From Candidatus Nitrosopumilus sp. (GTDB lineage Archaea; Thermoproteota; Nitrososphaeria; Nitrososphaerales; Nitrosopumilaceae), in NCBI GenBank assembly GCA_011055585.1, contig DRGT01000036.1, positions 1-7,475 of the forward strand: 7,475 bases of DNA, in the 5' to 3' direction. Numbering within the stretch: the first letter of the stretch is position 1; each line of letters opens with the position of its first letter. Position numbers and translations under genes: made by a program. The notes below the pieces were generated by a model, which made no database searches, was not told where the DNA came from, and was given only the letters and a program-made list of their open reading frames with translations. Shown here piece after piece: positions 1-5,604 of the stretch.

Positions 1-289
1 AATGAATCTTGAAAACAAAGTTGCTGTTAGGGTTCCAAACAATAGTTGTGCATTAGCAATTTTAGAACAATGTAATTTGATTATAGGCACAAGTGCAAAC
101 GTTTCGGGTATGGAATCATTTGTAGATCCTGATGAATGTGAAAAGAATATTTCAGATTATGATGTATTTATAGATAATGGAAAAATTTCAAGCAAAGGAG
201 AATCTACTGTAATTGAAATTAGTGAGGATGAAGTTGTGGTTCATAGAAAAGGTAGTATCTCAAAAGAGGAGATTTTGAGTTTATTTTGA
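1..289 (+). CDS. Sua5/YrdC/YwlC-family L-threonylcarbamoyladenylate synthase, C-terminal part (5' end outside window)
   Basis: This enzyme family condenses threonine, bicarbonate and ATP into threonylcarbamoyl-AMP, the donor for t6A at position 37 of ANN-decoding tRNAs. Only about 95 residues are present, against roughly 200 for a YrdC domain. The frame is open to the left edge, so the ATG at position 2 is probably an internal methionine. Visible signatures are VAVRVPN, then the core GTSANVSG (residues 29-36 from that Met), then GESTVIEI (66-73) and HRKGSIS near the end, in the order expected of the substrate-binding half of YrdC. There is no room for the C-terminal Sua5 domain, so the protein is of the short type. 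The stop TGA overlaps the TTG start of the next gene, suggesting translational coupling. The family call is firm; whether the upstream part is intact cannot be seen. Confidence 0.88.
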   Translation, partial: MNLENKVAVRVPNNSCALAILEQCNLIIGTSANVSGMESFVDPDECEKNISDYDVFIDNGKISSKGESTVIEISEDEVVVHRKGSISKEEILSLF

Positions 290-807
290 ATTTAATTATT
301 ACATGTGCAAGACATTTGGAACCTGAAACTACTGATGAGTTAAGCGCAGTTTTGGCTCAATTTGGTGATGAAAATCCTGAAATTTCTAGAACTAGTATGT
401 CAGGAGTTCTAACAGCTAAAACAAAGTTAGTTCCTTTTGAGGTCATCAAAAATATTCGAGAAAAAATTGTAGATGAGCCATGGTCAATTCGTTATTGTCT
501 CAGAATAATTCCAATTGAAAAAGTTGTAGATACCAATTTAGAAGAAATATCTACTCAAGTTTTTTCATTGATGAAAAAAGTCAATGAAAAAGAAAGCTAT
601 AGAATAACTATTGAAAAACGGAATTCTGATATTTCAAGCACTGAGATTATTTCAAAAATTGCTGATAATATTACAAATAAAGTTTCATTAGAGAAACCTG
701 ATTGGATTGCGTTAATTGAAATCTTAGGCAATAAAACAGGTGTTTCAGTTTTAAAAAGTGATGATATTTTCAGTTTGGAAATTTCTAAGCGAGAGTTGTT
801 AGAGTAA
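286..807 (+). CDS. TAN1-like THUMP-domain protein, probable tRNA-binding acetylation partner
   Basis: A 173-aa protein resembling archaeal THUMP-domain proteins related to eukaryotic Tan1. In eukaryotes Tan1 is the RNA-binding partner for N4-acetylcytidine formation in the tRNA D arm. It starts with a short strand plus acidic stretch (NLIITCARHLEPETTDEL), has an N-terminal ferredoxin-like half to about residue 65, and a THUMP-like half from about 70 to 170 with a RYCLRIIPIEKVV strand, a YRITIEKR strand and a closing GNKTGVSVLKSDDIFSLEISKRE. No methyltransferase or other catalytic domain is attached, so it would act as an RNA-binding partner. The TTG start is chosen because it overlaps the preceding TGA (TTGA) and the frame gives no nearby ATG. 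The 3' end overlaps the convergent Cgi121 fusion gene by 9 bp. The THUMP fold is fairly sure; the acetylation role is inferred from the family. Confidence 0.75.
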   Translation: MNLIITCARHLEPETTDELSAVLAQFGDENPEISRTSMSGVLTAKTKLVPFEVIKNIREKIVDEPWSIRYCLRIIPIEKVVDTNLEEISTQVFSLMKKVNEKESYRITIEKRNSDISSTEIISKIADNITNKVSLEKPDWIALIEILGNKTGVSVLKSDDIFSLEISKRELLE

Positions 808-1572
808 TACTGCTGCTTTCTCTACAAGTAGGTCTTCTAAAGGATTTTTTGAGTAAATAGAGTCAATTTGTTTTTTTGAAATTTTGAATTGCTTTTTTAG
901 AAATTGTGAATTATTTTTTGAGATTATTTTTGAGTTCAAATATGGTTTTAATTCTGAATGTAATTTTTTTAAAGATGATCTCTTTCCTAAGGCAATAATA
1001 ATAGAACTTTGTTTTGGTTTTAAGCCCGCTGTTGCAATTGCTTGTGAAATTTGTGTTGTACAAGCAAATCTCATTAAAATATCAGTTTCAAGTTTTTTTG
1101 AAAGCATGTTTTGATTATTTTTTGCTTCAAGAGAAATTTTGAGGATTTTTTTTGCATGAGTCTTACTTAGGACATATTTAGCAAAAACTCCTTGTATAGC
1201 CAAATCAGGAAATTTTTTCCTTAAATCTATTAGAAAATCTATATTTTGAATTATGTTTGGTTTAATTTCTAATAATTCAACAAAAGATTTTGAGATTGGA
1301 AAAATTGTGTTTTGTGAACCTCCATGAATTACAGGAATAACACTAACAACATCTTTATCCTTTAATTTGGTAAGTTTTCCATCTAATGCCGAAGAATCAA
1401 TGCCATTTACTGCAATGAGAAGATTATTTTCATCTAATTCAGGCGTATCCTTGGGTTTGGATTTTTGTAAAATATCAAGTAGTTCCTGAATAGTTAGATT
1501 ATCTTTGTTTATTGTCATCTTGTCAGTTGAAAGTGATTTTTTTGCTCCACCCAATAATTTTACTTGAATCAA
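799..1572 (-). CDS. Ubiquitin-like (MoaD/ThiS) domain fused to KEOPS subunit Cgi121
   Basis: A 257-aa two-domain protein. Residues 1-85 look like a beta-grasp MoaD/ThiS domain: IQVKLLGGAKK opening strand, TIQELLDIL helix, LLIAVNG strand, then LKDKDVVSVIPVIHGG. The Gly-Gly at 84-85 sits where free sulfur-carrier and SAMP proteins end. Residues about 86-257 match Cgi121, with the hallmark RFACTTQISQAIATAG at 168-183. Cgi121 is the KEOPS subunit that binds the tRNA 3' CCA end and stimulates Bud32, so the protein should act in cytoplasmic t6A synthesis. Stand-alone Cgi121 is usually about 150-170 aa, so the first domain is extra. The start is TTG; no alternative start retains the first beta strand. 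It lies 30 bp downstream of S17e on the same strand and probably shares its transcript, although an A/T-rich stretch at 1594-1603 could act as a weak promoter. The fusion is clear in frame; its function is inferred. Confidence 0.85.
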   Translation of the reverse strand: MIQVKLLGGAKKSLSTDKMTINKDNLTIQELLDILQKSKPKDTPELDENNLLIAVNGIDSSALDGKLTKLKDKDVVSVIPVIHGGSQNTIFPISKSFVELLEIKPNIIQNIDFLIDLRKKFPDLAIQGVFAKYVLSKTHAKKILKISLEAKNNQNMLSKKLETDILMRFACTTQISQAIATAGLKPKQSSIIIALGKRSSLKKLHSELKPYLNSKIISKNNSQFLKKQFKISKKQIDSIYSKNPLEDLLVEKAAVLL

Positions 1573-1602
1573 TGTATCACTTTAGAAGAATTAAAAATAA
1601 TT

Positions 1603-1947
1603 TTAATTTTCTGAACTCTGTTCAGTAATCCCTTGAGGTTTTTCCTCAGCTGGAGGACTCTCAGCTCGTGTTTCAGTCTCTGTTTTTTGCTCAACCATGT
1701 CCAGGTTTTCTTCCTCAGATTCTTCATCTATTTTTGATTGTTTTGCTATTCTTTCTTCTTGCTTCTTTTTGTCAAGCAATTCATGTTTTAGAAATTTTGT
1801 AATATAACCTGCTATTTCGTTTTTAAGACCTTTAGAACGAATAATAGCGAATTGTTCTAAATTTTTTTTGTTATCAGCAAAATCAGTTCCAAACTCATCT
1901 TTGTGGTTTTCTAATATCACCAAAGATAGTTTTTTTATTCTGTCCAC
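1603..1947 (-). CDS. rps17e: Small ribosomal subunit protein eS17 (S17e) with acidic C-terminal tail
   Basis: Residues 1-62 match archaeal/eukaryotic S17e: MDRIKKLSLVILENHKDEFG, TDFADNKKNLEQFAIIRSKG and LKNEIAGYITKFLKHEL, including the conserved RSKGLKNEIAGYITKF block. The protein is a component of the 30S subunit found only in archaea and eukaryotes. Archaeal S17e usually ends soon after this core (about 60-70 aa). Here a further ~50 residues rich in Glu, Lys, Ser and Pro follow (EESEEE, TETETRAESPPAEEKP), likely disordered. The GTG start fits the S17e N-terminus and lies 27 bp from the centre of a good TATA box (TATAAAAAA on the minus strand, 1970-1978), so the transcript is probably leaderless. 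The Cgi121 fusion follows 30 bp downstream. Identity of the core is confident. Confidence 0.92.
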   Translation of the reverse strand: MDRIKKLSLVILENHKDEFGTDFADNKKNLEQFAIIRSKGLKNEIAGYITKFLKHELLDKKKQEERIAKQSKIDEESEEENLDMVEQKTETETRAESPPAEEKPQGITEQSSEN

Positions 1948-1969
1948 TCATCCGGTTATTTTAGGGGGT

Positions 1970-1978
1970 TTTTTATAC
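1970..1978 (-). promoter_or_regulatory. TATA box for S17e / Cgi121-fusion transcript
   Basis: The minus strand reads GTATAAAAA here, centred about 27 bp before the GTG at 1947. That is the normal archaeal TATA-to-start distance, predicting a leaderless mRNA. It fills most of the 31-bp gap behind the TatD gene, so S17e has its own promoter as well as possible read-through. Confidence 0.65.
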
Positions 1979-2734
1979 CTATATCCCTAGGTAGTTCATT
2001 GAATTTTTTTCTAATATAGTGCTAAATTCATCATATGATTTTCTTAGAACTTTGCAACCACAAAAAACAACACTTGGAATAAAAGTAACTTGAGCAGGTT
2101 TAAAACCAAAACATTTTGAGAATCTTACTGGTCCATCTGTTTCTACAAGAATTTTGTCTTGATCAGTTTTTGAAAGCAGGATTTGTTTATCAATTGCGTA
2201 CAACATTACAGGTCCATACGAAACAAAAAATTTCATATCCATGGCTTGTTGTAATTGTTTTTTGTTTCCATCAAACCAATGTAATAAAACTCCAGACAAA
2301 GAGTAAGAAGATATTATTTCAAAAATGTCATCAAGGGTTTTTCTAGAGTGAATGGAAACTGGTTTTTTATGTTTTTCAGCCAAAGATAATAAAGTTTCAA
2401 AAACTTGTTTTTGGGTTGAGTAGTCTTCATTTGATTCTACATATGTTTTATCAAGACCAATTTCGCCAATTCCTGAAATCTTGTCTTTATTCTGCTCTAT
2501 CAATCCAGTCATATCTTCCAGACTATCTTTGAATTTTTCAGGATGAATTCCTATGAATGGAAGAATCAATTCACTTTTGTTAGCAAGATTTAGAGTTTGA
2601 ATAGAATTGGAGTTATCCATCGATACACAACATGCCTTGATGTGTAATTTTTCCATACTTTTTATTATCAAAGGAATGTCTTTTTCAAACTCTGGATCTG
2701 AAAGATGGATATGAGAATCAAATATCCATGTCAT
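1979..2734 (-). CDS. TatD-family metal-dependent hydrolase (putative DNase)
   Basis: A 251-aa TIM-barrel amidohydrolase of the TatD family, whose members are metal-dependent deoxyribonucleases. The metal-site residues appear in order: H8 and H10 in FDSHIHL, H64 in GIHP, E91 in GIGEIGLD, H129 in PVSIHSRK, H152 in LLHWFDG, and D200 in LVETDGP. Length is normal for the family (about 250-260 aa). The ATG at 2734 starts just before the first metal motif, so no earlier start is needed. No Shine-Dalgarno is visible; a weak TATA-like CTATTTTAGG on the minus strand (2755-2764) lies about 26 bp upstream. The C-terminus is unusual in carrying a short VVFCGCKVL cysteine pair. It is divergent from the histone gene and 31 bp upstream of S17e. 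The family is certain; the in vivo substrate is not. Confidence 0.9.
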   Translation of the reverse strand: MTWIFDSHIHLSDPEFEKDIPLIIKSMEKLHIKACCVSMDNSNSIQTLNLANKSELILPFIGIHPEKFKDSLEDMTGLIEQNKDKISGIGEIGLDKTYVESNEDYSTQKQVFETLLSLAEKHKKPVSIHSRKTLDDIFEIISSYSLSGVLLHWFDGNKKQLQQAMDMKFFVSYGPVMLYAIDKQILLSKTDQDKILVETDGPVRFSKCFGFKPAQVTFIPSVVFCGCKVLRKSYDEFSTILEKNSMNYLGI

Positions 2735-2806
2735 AATTTTTTCAAATTAAACTCCCTAAAATAGTCTGCATAAATCGATTCCTTTGTGATATTTTTTCAG
2801 TCAAAG

Positions 2807-2814
2807 TTTTTTAT
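2807..2814 (+). promoter_or_regulatory. TATA box for histone gene
   Basis: TTTTTATC is centred about 27 bp before the ATG at 2838, placing the transcription start at or next to that codon. This supports ATG 2838 over the TTG immediately before it and implies a leaderless histone mRNA. It lies in the 100-bp divergent gap shared with the TatD gene. Confidence 0.5.
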
Positions 2815-2837
2815 CATTTACAGTAAAATTACATTTG

Positions 2838-3059
2838 ATGAAATCCTCAGAGTTGGGACTATCAGCAATGTATAGAATTTTAAAAAAATCAGGTGCTGAA
2901 AGGGTAAGTGATGAGTCAGCAGATGAACTCAGAAGAATTATCGAAGAGTTAGCAATGGCAATTGCTCAAAGCGCTGTTGAAATGTCAAGTCATGCTGGTA
3001 GAAAAACTGTAAAAGCTGATGATGTAAAATTGGCATCAAAGCCATTCACAAAATTCTAA
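2838..3059 (+). CDS. Archaeal histone (HMf-like)
   Basis: A 73-aa single histone fold that compacts chromosomal DNA. The order matches HMfB closely: helix 1 (LGLSAMYRILKKSGAERVS), long helix 2 (about 26-53), then the HAGRKT loop and helix 3 (KADDVKLASKPF). DNA-contact residues R22 and R55-K56-T57 correspond to HMfB R19 and R52-K53-T54. H52 and D62 correspond to HMfB H49 and D59, which pair at the dimer-dimer interface, so assembly beyond the dimer looks possible. ATG 2838 was chosen over TTG 2835 because of TATA spacing; the alternative adds one Met. No tail or fusion is present. tRNA-Cys begins 40 bp downstream on the same strand. Confidence 0.95.
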   Translation: MKSSELGLSAMYRILKKSGAERVSDESADELRRIIEELAMAIAQSAVEMSSHAGRKTVKADDVKLASKPFTKF

Positions 3060-3099
3060 ACTAAGACTTTAATTGTTGATTACGTGTTTTTTTGACTGC

Positions 3100-3171
3100 G
3101 GTGAGGTGGCAGAGCGGTTATGCGTGGGCCTGCAAAGCCTATACAAGGGGGTTCGACTCCCTCCCTCACCT
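3100..3171 (+). tRNA. tRNA-Cys(GCA)
   Basis: The sequence folds as a complete cloverleaf of 72 nt. The acceptor stem GGTGAGG/CCTCACC is perfect. The D loop carries GG. The anticodon stem TGGGC/GCCTA encloses the loop CTGCAAA with anticodon GCA at 3132-3134. The T stem GGGGG/CCCTC encloses TTCGACT. The discriminator base is U73 (3171), the classic cysteine identity base. There is no intron and no encoded CCA. A TATA-like TTTAATT about 30 bp upstream (around 3066-3075) and a T-run just after the gene suggest its own transcription unit. Confidence 0.97.
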
Positions 3172-3182
3172 TTGAAATTTTT
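3172..3182 (+). terminator. T-rich terminator after tRNA-Cys
   Basis: The bases after the discriminator read TTGAAATTTTT, ending in a run of five T. Archaeal RNA polymerase terminates on T-rich stretches without a hairpin. The run also abuts the stop codon of the convergent cupredoxin gene. Confidence 0.4.
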
Positions 3183-3602
3183 CTATTCTACAATGACTTT
3201 GCCTTTCATCCAAGGATGTAAGGTACAAAAGTAATCAAAAGTTCCAGATTCTTCAAATTTGACCGTGAATGATTCGTTTGGATCTAAATGTCCACTATCA
3301 AACATTCCATTTGGGTTTTCATAAGTACCACTTGTAACAGTGTGAAAGGCAGCATCTTCATTTAACCAAGTTACAGATTCTCCTTGTCTAATTGAAATTT
3401 TTGATGGTATGTAACAAGTATTAGTTTCATCACAACCAGGTCTAGAAGATTTTGTAGGCATTGTGACTGTAGCAAGTTTTTCTATCGTATTTTTGTCTTG
3501 AACATCCGAACTTGATTCTATTTGACCAAATTGTAATGAAAGAATAGAGCTAATTATAATTGCTGAAATAATTAAGCCTGAAATCAGTATCTTTTTTTTC
3601 AT
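3183..3602 (-). CDS. Secreted/membrane-anchored plastocyanin-like cupredoxin
   Basis: A 139-aa blue-copper-type protein. Residues 1-24 are a signal peptide or N-terminal anchor (MKKK, then a hydrophobic run), followed by a Ser/Asp-rich linker. The cupredoxin fold occupies about 45-139 with type-1 copper ligands H87 (AFHTVTSGT) and C126, H129, M132 (YFCTLHPWMKGKV). A second cysteine pair, C57 and C63 (GCDETNTC), precedes the core and could form a disulfide. The protein would carry electrons or bind copper outside the membrane; such proteins are numerous in ammonia-oxidising archaea. I chose ATG 3602 because MKKK is a proper signal-peptide start and GAGG lies 9 nt upstream. A TTG at 3617 in frame would add five residues but is too close to the TATA element at 3631-3639. 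Redox partner unknown. Confidence 0.9.
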   Translation of the reverse strand: MKKKILISGLIISAIIISSILSLQFGQIESSSDVQDKNTIEKLATVTMPTKSSRPGCDETNTCYIPSKISIRQGESVTWLNEDAAFHTVTSGTYENPNGMFDSGHLDPNESFTVKFEESGTFDYFCTLHPWMKGKVIVE

Positions 3603-3630
3603 TTTGTAAAACCTCAAGAAAATGGAGTTA

Positions 3631-3639
3631 TTATATAAT
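3631..3639 (-). promoter_or_regulatory. TATA box for cupredoxin gene
   Basis: A near-palindromic TTATATAAT on the minus-strand side of the 77-bp divergent gap, centred about 33 bp before ATG 3602. It predicts a transcription start near 3610, giving a very short leader. The two divergent TATA boxes here are only about 20 bp apart, so occupancy of one promoter may affect the other. Confidence 0.55.
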
Positions 3640-3651
3640 TACCTGCTTTTC

Positions 3652-3659
3652 TAAATATA
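3652..3659 (+). promoter_or_regulatory. TATA box for AIPR gene
   Basis: TAAATATA is close to the archaeal box-A consensus and is centred about 25 bp before TTG 3680. This predicts a leaderless transcript starting at the TTG. The codon just before it is an in-frame TAA (3677-3679), so no longer protein is possible. Confidence 0.65.
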
Positions 3660-3679
3660 TAACATGTTAAGGGGCGTAA

Positions 3680-5431
3680 TTGGCACAAAACGAATTTGGG
3701 TTGTTAGAGTATATCCCTGGATCAAGATCAATTCTTGTGCAGAAAAATTCTAGTTTTCCGCTAGAAGGTTTTTCAGCAAACATTACTGAAAGTATTCGAG
3801 AGTATACCGAAAGTGCAAAAAACGATGTTGAGAAAGGCAATAACTTTCTTCAATGGGTTTTAACAAGAGTTTATGAAGCTACAGAAGATGATGCTGCTGA
3901 TGCCATAGTTGATGGTGCAAATGATCTCGGTATTGATGCTTATCTACCCGTAGATTTTTCAGATGATAAAATTAGATTATTTCAATCCAAATATGGCACA
4001 TCTCATTCTACTGATGCAATTATAAAGTTCAAAGAAGATGTAAAAAGACTTCTTGAGCGTGATGTTACAAAAATGCGACCAGAGCTAGCACATCTAGTTA
4101 CCAATATTCGTGAAAAAAATCTGAAAATCAAATGCTGTTATGTTACTGATCAAATAGTGGATTATGAAGACGATGAAGTTGAAATTGTGGATATTAATGA
4201 AATTATACAAAAATTATGGGACAGAATAAAAAAACCCGCTGCTGGAAAAAAATCATCACTGAAATTAGAAAAAATGCTTCGATACGAGAATACAATTCTT
4301 GGAATTTTGAAGCTACGAGAACTTACAGACTTTGTGATAAAAAATAGAGATTATGTGTTTGAATCAAATATTCGACAATGGATGCAGTTTAAGACTAGTG
4401 TAAATAAAGGGCTGAGAGATACACTCCAAAATGAACCTGATAAATTCTTCTATTACAATAACGGAATTACAATTGTCGTTAGTGACATTGAAGAGTTTGG
4501 TGAAAATGATCTCATGTTGCATGCTCCACAGATAGTTAATGGTGCTCAAACATCAAATTCAATTCTTGATCATGCAAAGCGTACCAAAAATATGGATGGA
4601 AGTATGACTGTGACAATCATAAAAGCTGATAATGAGCAAGACCAAAACAACATTACAAAATACAGAAATTCACAGAACTCCGTGAGGGGAAAAGATCTTG
4701 TTTCGTTAATGGATTTTCATAAATCGGTTAAATCCCAATTAAAAAATTATAGATATTTTTATGAAATTCAAGCTGGTTCTTTTGATAGTAAAACAAAATC
4801 AGAGCAGGCGGAATATGAAGGAGATGCTACTTACAATAATTATCTTCCAGATAATCACAAAAAAGTAGTCGTTGCAAAGGATGCAATTCAAGCTTTAGTT
4901 GCAGGAATCGAGCAAAGACCAACTGAAGCATACAGTTCACCAGCACAATTTTTGCCAAGGGGCAGCAAATACGACCAAGTATTCAATGAAAATTTGAAAG
5001 ATGATTACAAACTATTGCTTTATCCTTATCTTGTAAAGGAATACGCCAAGAAAGTCTTGAAGTATGGAAAACAAGGAAAACACAAAACAAAACGATACGC
5101 GACTTTGTTCTATGTGGCAGTATATTTCAGGATTTTACACAAAAATATGCTTCAAACAAAAGGTGATTTCAAACTAGATATTCTCAAGTTAGAGCCTGTT
5201 TTTCGTAGTTTCAAGCTAAATTCCAGAATTCTCAAACTTGCAGATATAGTAGTAACAAAATTTCTGGAAGATACCGTTGTAGATGACGAAATAGAAATTG
5301 CAAATACAAAGCACAACTTTTTCTCACATCATGTTTGGAATGATTCTATGCTACGTGTTGTTGATAAGAAAATAAAACAAGAAGAAGAAGAGATTGAAGT
5401 TGTTAGAAAACTTGTAGTAAGTCTTCTATAA
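3680..5431 (+). CDS. AIPR-family (abortive infection phage resistance) protein with PD-(D/E)XK-like N-terminus
   Basis: A 583-aa protein of the AIPR family, members of which are linked to abortive infection and restriction-type phage defence. The N-terminal part contains a nuclease-like core: helix with VYEATEDDAADAIVDGAN, then GIDAYL (D86) and RLFQSKYG (Q102-x-K104), the D...QxK arrangement of Mrr-like PD-(D/E)XK enzymes. The AIPR core follows: FYYNNGITIVV (257-267), PQIVNGAQTSNSI (283-295), and NNITKYRNSQNSVRGKDLVS (323-342). The C-terminal ~200 residues are mostly helical and end in an acidic KQEEEEIEVV segment. The TTG start follows an in-frame stop and a TATA box, and the next Met is residue 132. 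No methyltransferase, helicase or other defence gene adjoins it. Codon usage looks as A/T-rich as its neighbours. Family call is strong; nuclease activity is inferred. Confidence 0.87.
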   Translation: MAQNEFGLLEYIPGSRSILVQKNSSFPLEGFSANITESIREYTESAKNDVEKGNNFLQWVLTRVYEATEDDAADAIVDGANDLGIDAYLPVDFSDDKIRLFQSKYGTSHSTDAIIKFKEDVKRLLERDVTKMRPELAHLVTNIREKNLKIKCCYVTDQIVDYEDDEVEIVDINEIIQKLWDRIKKPAAGKKSSLKLEKMLRYENTILGILKLRELTDFVIKNRDYVFESNIRQWMQFKTSVNKGLRDTLQNEPDKFFYYNNGITIVVSDIEEFGENDLMLHAPQIVNGAQTSNSILDHAKRTKNMDGSMTVTIIKADNEQDQNNITKYRNSQNSVRGKDLVSLMDFHKSVKSQLKNYRYFYEIQAGSFDSKTKSEQAEYEGDATYNNYLPDNHKKVVVAKDAIQALVAGIEQRPTEAYSSPAQFLPRGSKYDQVFNENLKDDYKLLLYPYLVKEYAKKVLKYGKQGKHKTKRYATLFYVAVYFRILHKNMLQTKGDFKLDILKLEPVFRSFKLNSRILKLADIVVTKFLEDTVVDDEIEIANTKHNFFSHHVWNDSMLRVVDKKIKQEEEEIEVVRKLVVSLL

Positions 5432-5437
5432 TTTTTA

Positions 5438-5509
5438 GAAAACGGCAGTAGTCTAACCAAGTAAAAATTGCAGGAGGTTTACTTTAGCCAGACTAACTAC
5501 CGTAGTTTC
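5438..5509. repeat. Long imperfect inverted repeat (hairpin) in intergenic region
   Basis: Left arm 5438-5465 (GAAAACGGCAGTAGTCTAAC, then CAAGTAAA) pairs with right arm 5478-5509 (TTTACTTTAGCCAGACTAAC, then TACCGTAGTTTC). I count 24 Watson-Crick pairs, broken by four mismatches and bulges of 1, 1 and 2 nt. The 12-nt loop contains AGGAGG. It begins six bases after the AIPR stop. The right arm is not followed by a T-run on the plus strand, and no start codon follows the loop's AGGAGG. It could be a structured RNA, a 3' stabilising hairpin of the AIPR mRNA, a protein site or a decayed mobile fragment. The rest of 5432-5604 has only a short palindrome and a promoter. Confidence 0.75.
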
Positions 5510-5531
5510 ACTAATAGAGAGTGCTATTTAA

Positions 5532-5544
5532 CATGATTTTCATG
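5532..5544. repeat. Short perfect palindrome CATGA-TTT-TCATG
   Basis: Perfect 5-bp inverted repeat with a 3-bp spacer, located 31 bp upstream of the TATA box of the small zinc-protein gene. Position and symmetry suit a dimeric regulator's operator, but a 5-bp repeat in A/T-rich DNA can arise by chance. Confidence 0.25.
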
Positions 5545-5574
5545 CATAGCAAACTACAAAATTCTAAAATGATT

Positions 5575-5583
5575 TTTATATAG
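5575..5583 (+). promoter_or_regulatory. TATA box for small zinc protein
   Basis: TTTATATAG contains the archaeal box-A consensus TTTAWATA exactly. It is centred 26 bp before TTG 5605, predicting a leaderless transcript from that codon and so supporting both the short gene and its non-ATG start. Confidence 0.7.
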
Positions 5584-5604
5584 AACAGGAAGAGCATTTT
5601 CAAA

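Noticed and set aside
884..1114. 76-aa plus-strand open frame
   Set aside because: It lies wholly antisense inside the Cgi121 fusion gene, is rich in Phe/Ile from the reverse of Lys/Glu codons, and has no promoter or recognisable motif.
2116..2346. 76-aa plus-strand open frame
   Set aside because: Antisense shadow of the well-supported TatD gene, whose metal-binding residues are encoded on the other strand here.
4364..4549. 61-aa minus-strand open frame
   Set aside because: Antisense to the most conserved AIPR blocks (FYYNNGITIVV and PQIVNGAQ); no independent support.
3100..5431. Genomic island inserted at tRNA-Cys carrying the AIPR gene
   Set aside because: No integrase and no repeat of the tRNA 3' end downstream were seen, and a typical thaumarchaeal cupredoxin gene lies between the tRNA and the AIPR gene.
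5471..5500. Small ORF driven by the AGGAGG in the hairpin loop
   Set aside because: No ATG, GTG or TTG occurs at ribosome-binding-site distance downstream of the AGGAGG.
5438..5509. Hairpin as a bacterial-type intrinsic terminator of the AIPR gene
   Set aside because: Archaea do not rely on hairpin-plus-U terminators, the arm is interrupted by mismatches, and no T-run follows on the plus strand; the T-run after the AIPR stop lies before the hairpin.
5438..5509. Hairpin as an intact miniature transposon
   Set aside because: No flanking direct duplication is visible, there is no internal cargo beyond a 12-nt loop, and no second copy occurs in the window. A decayed element remains possible.
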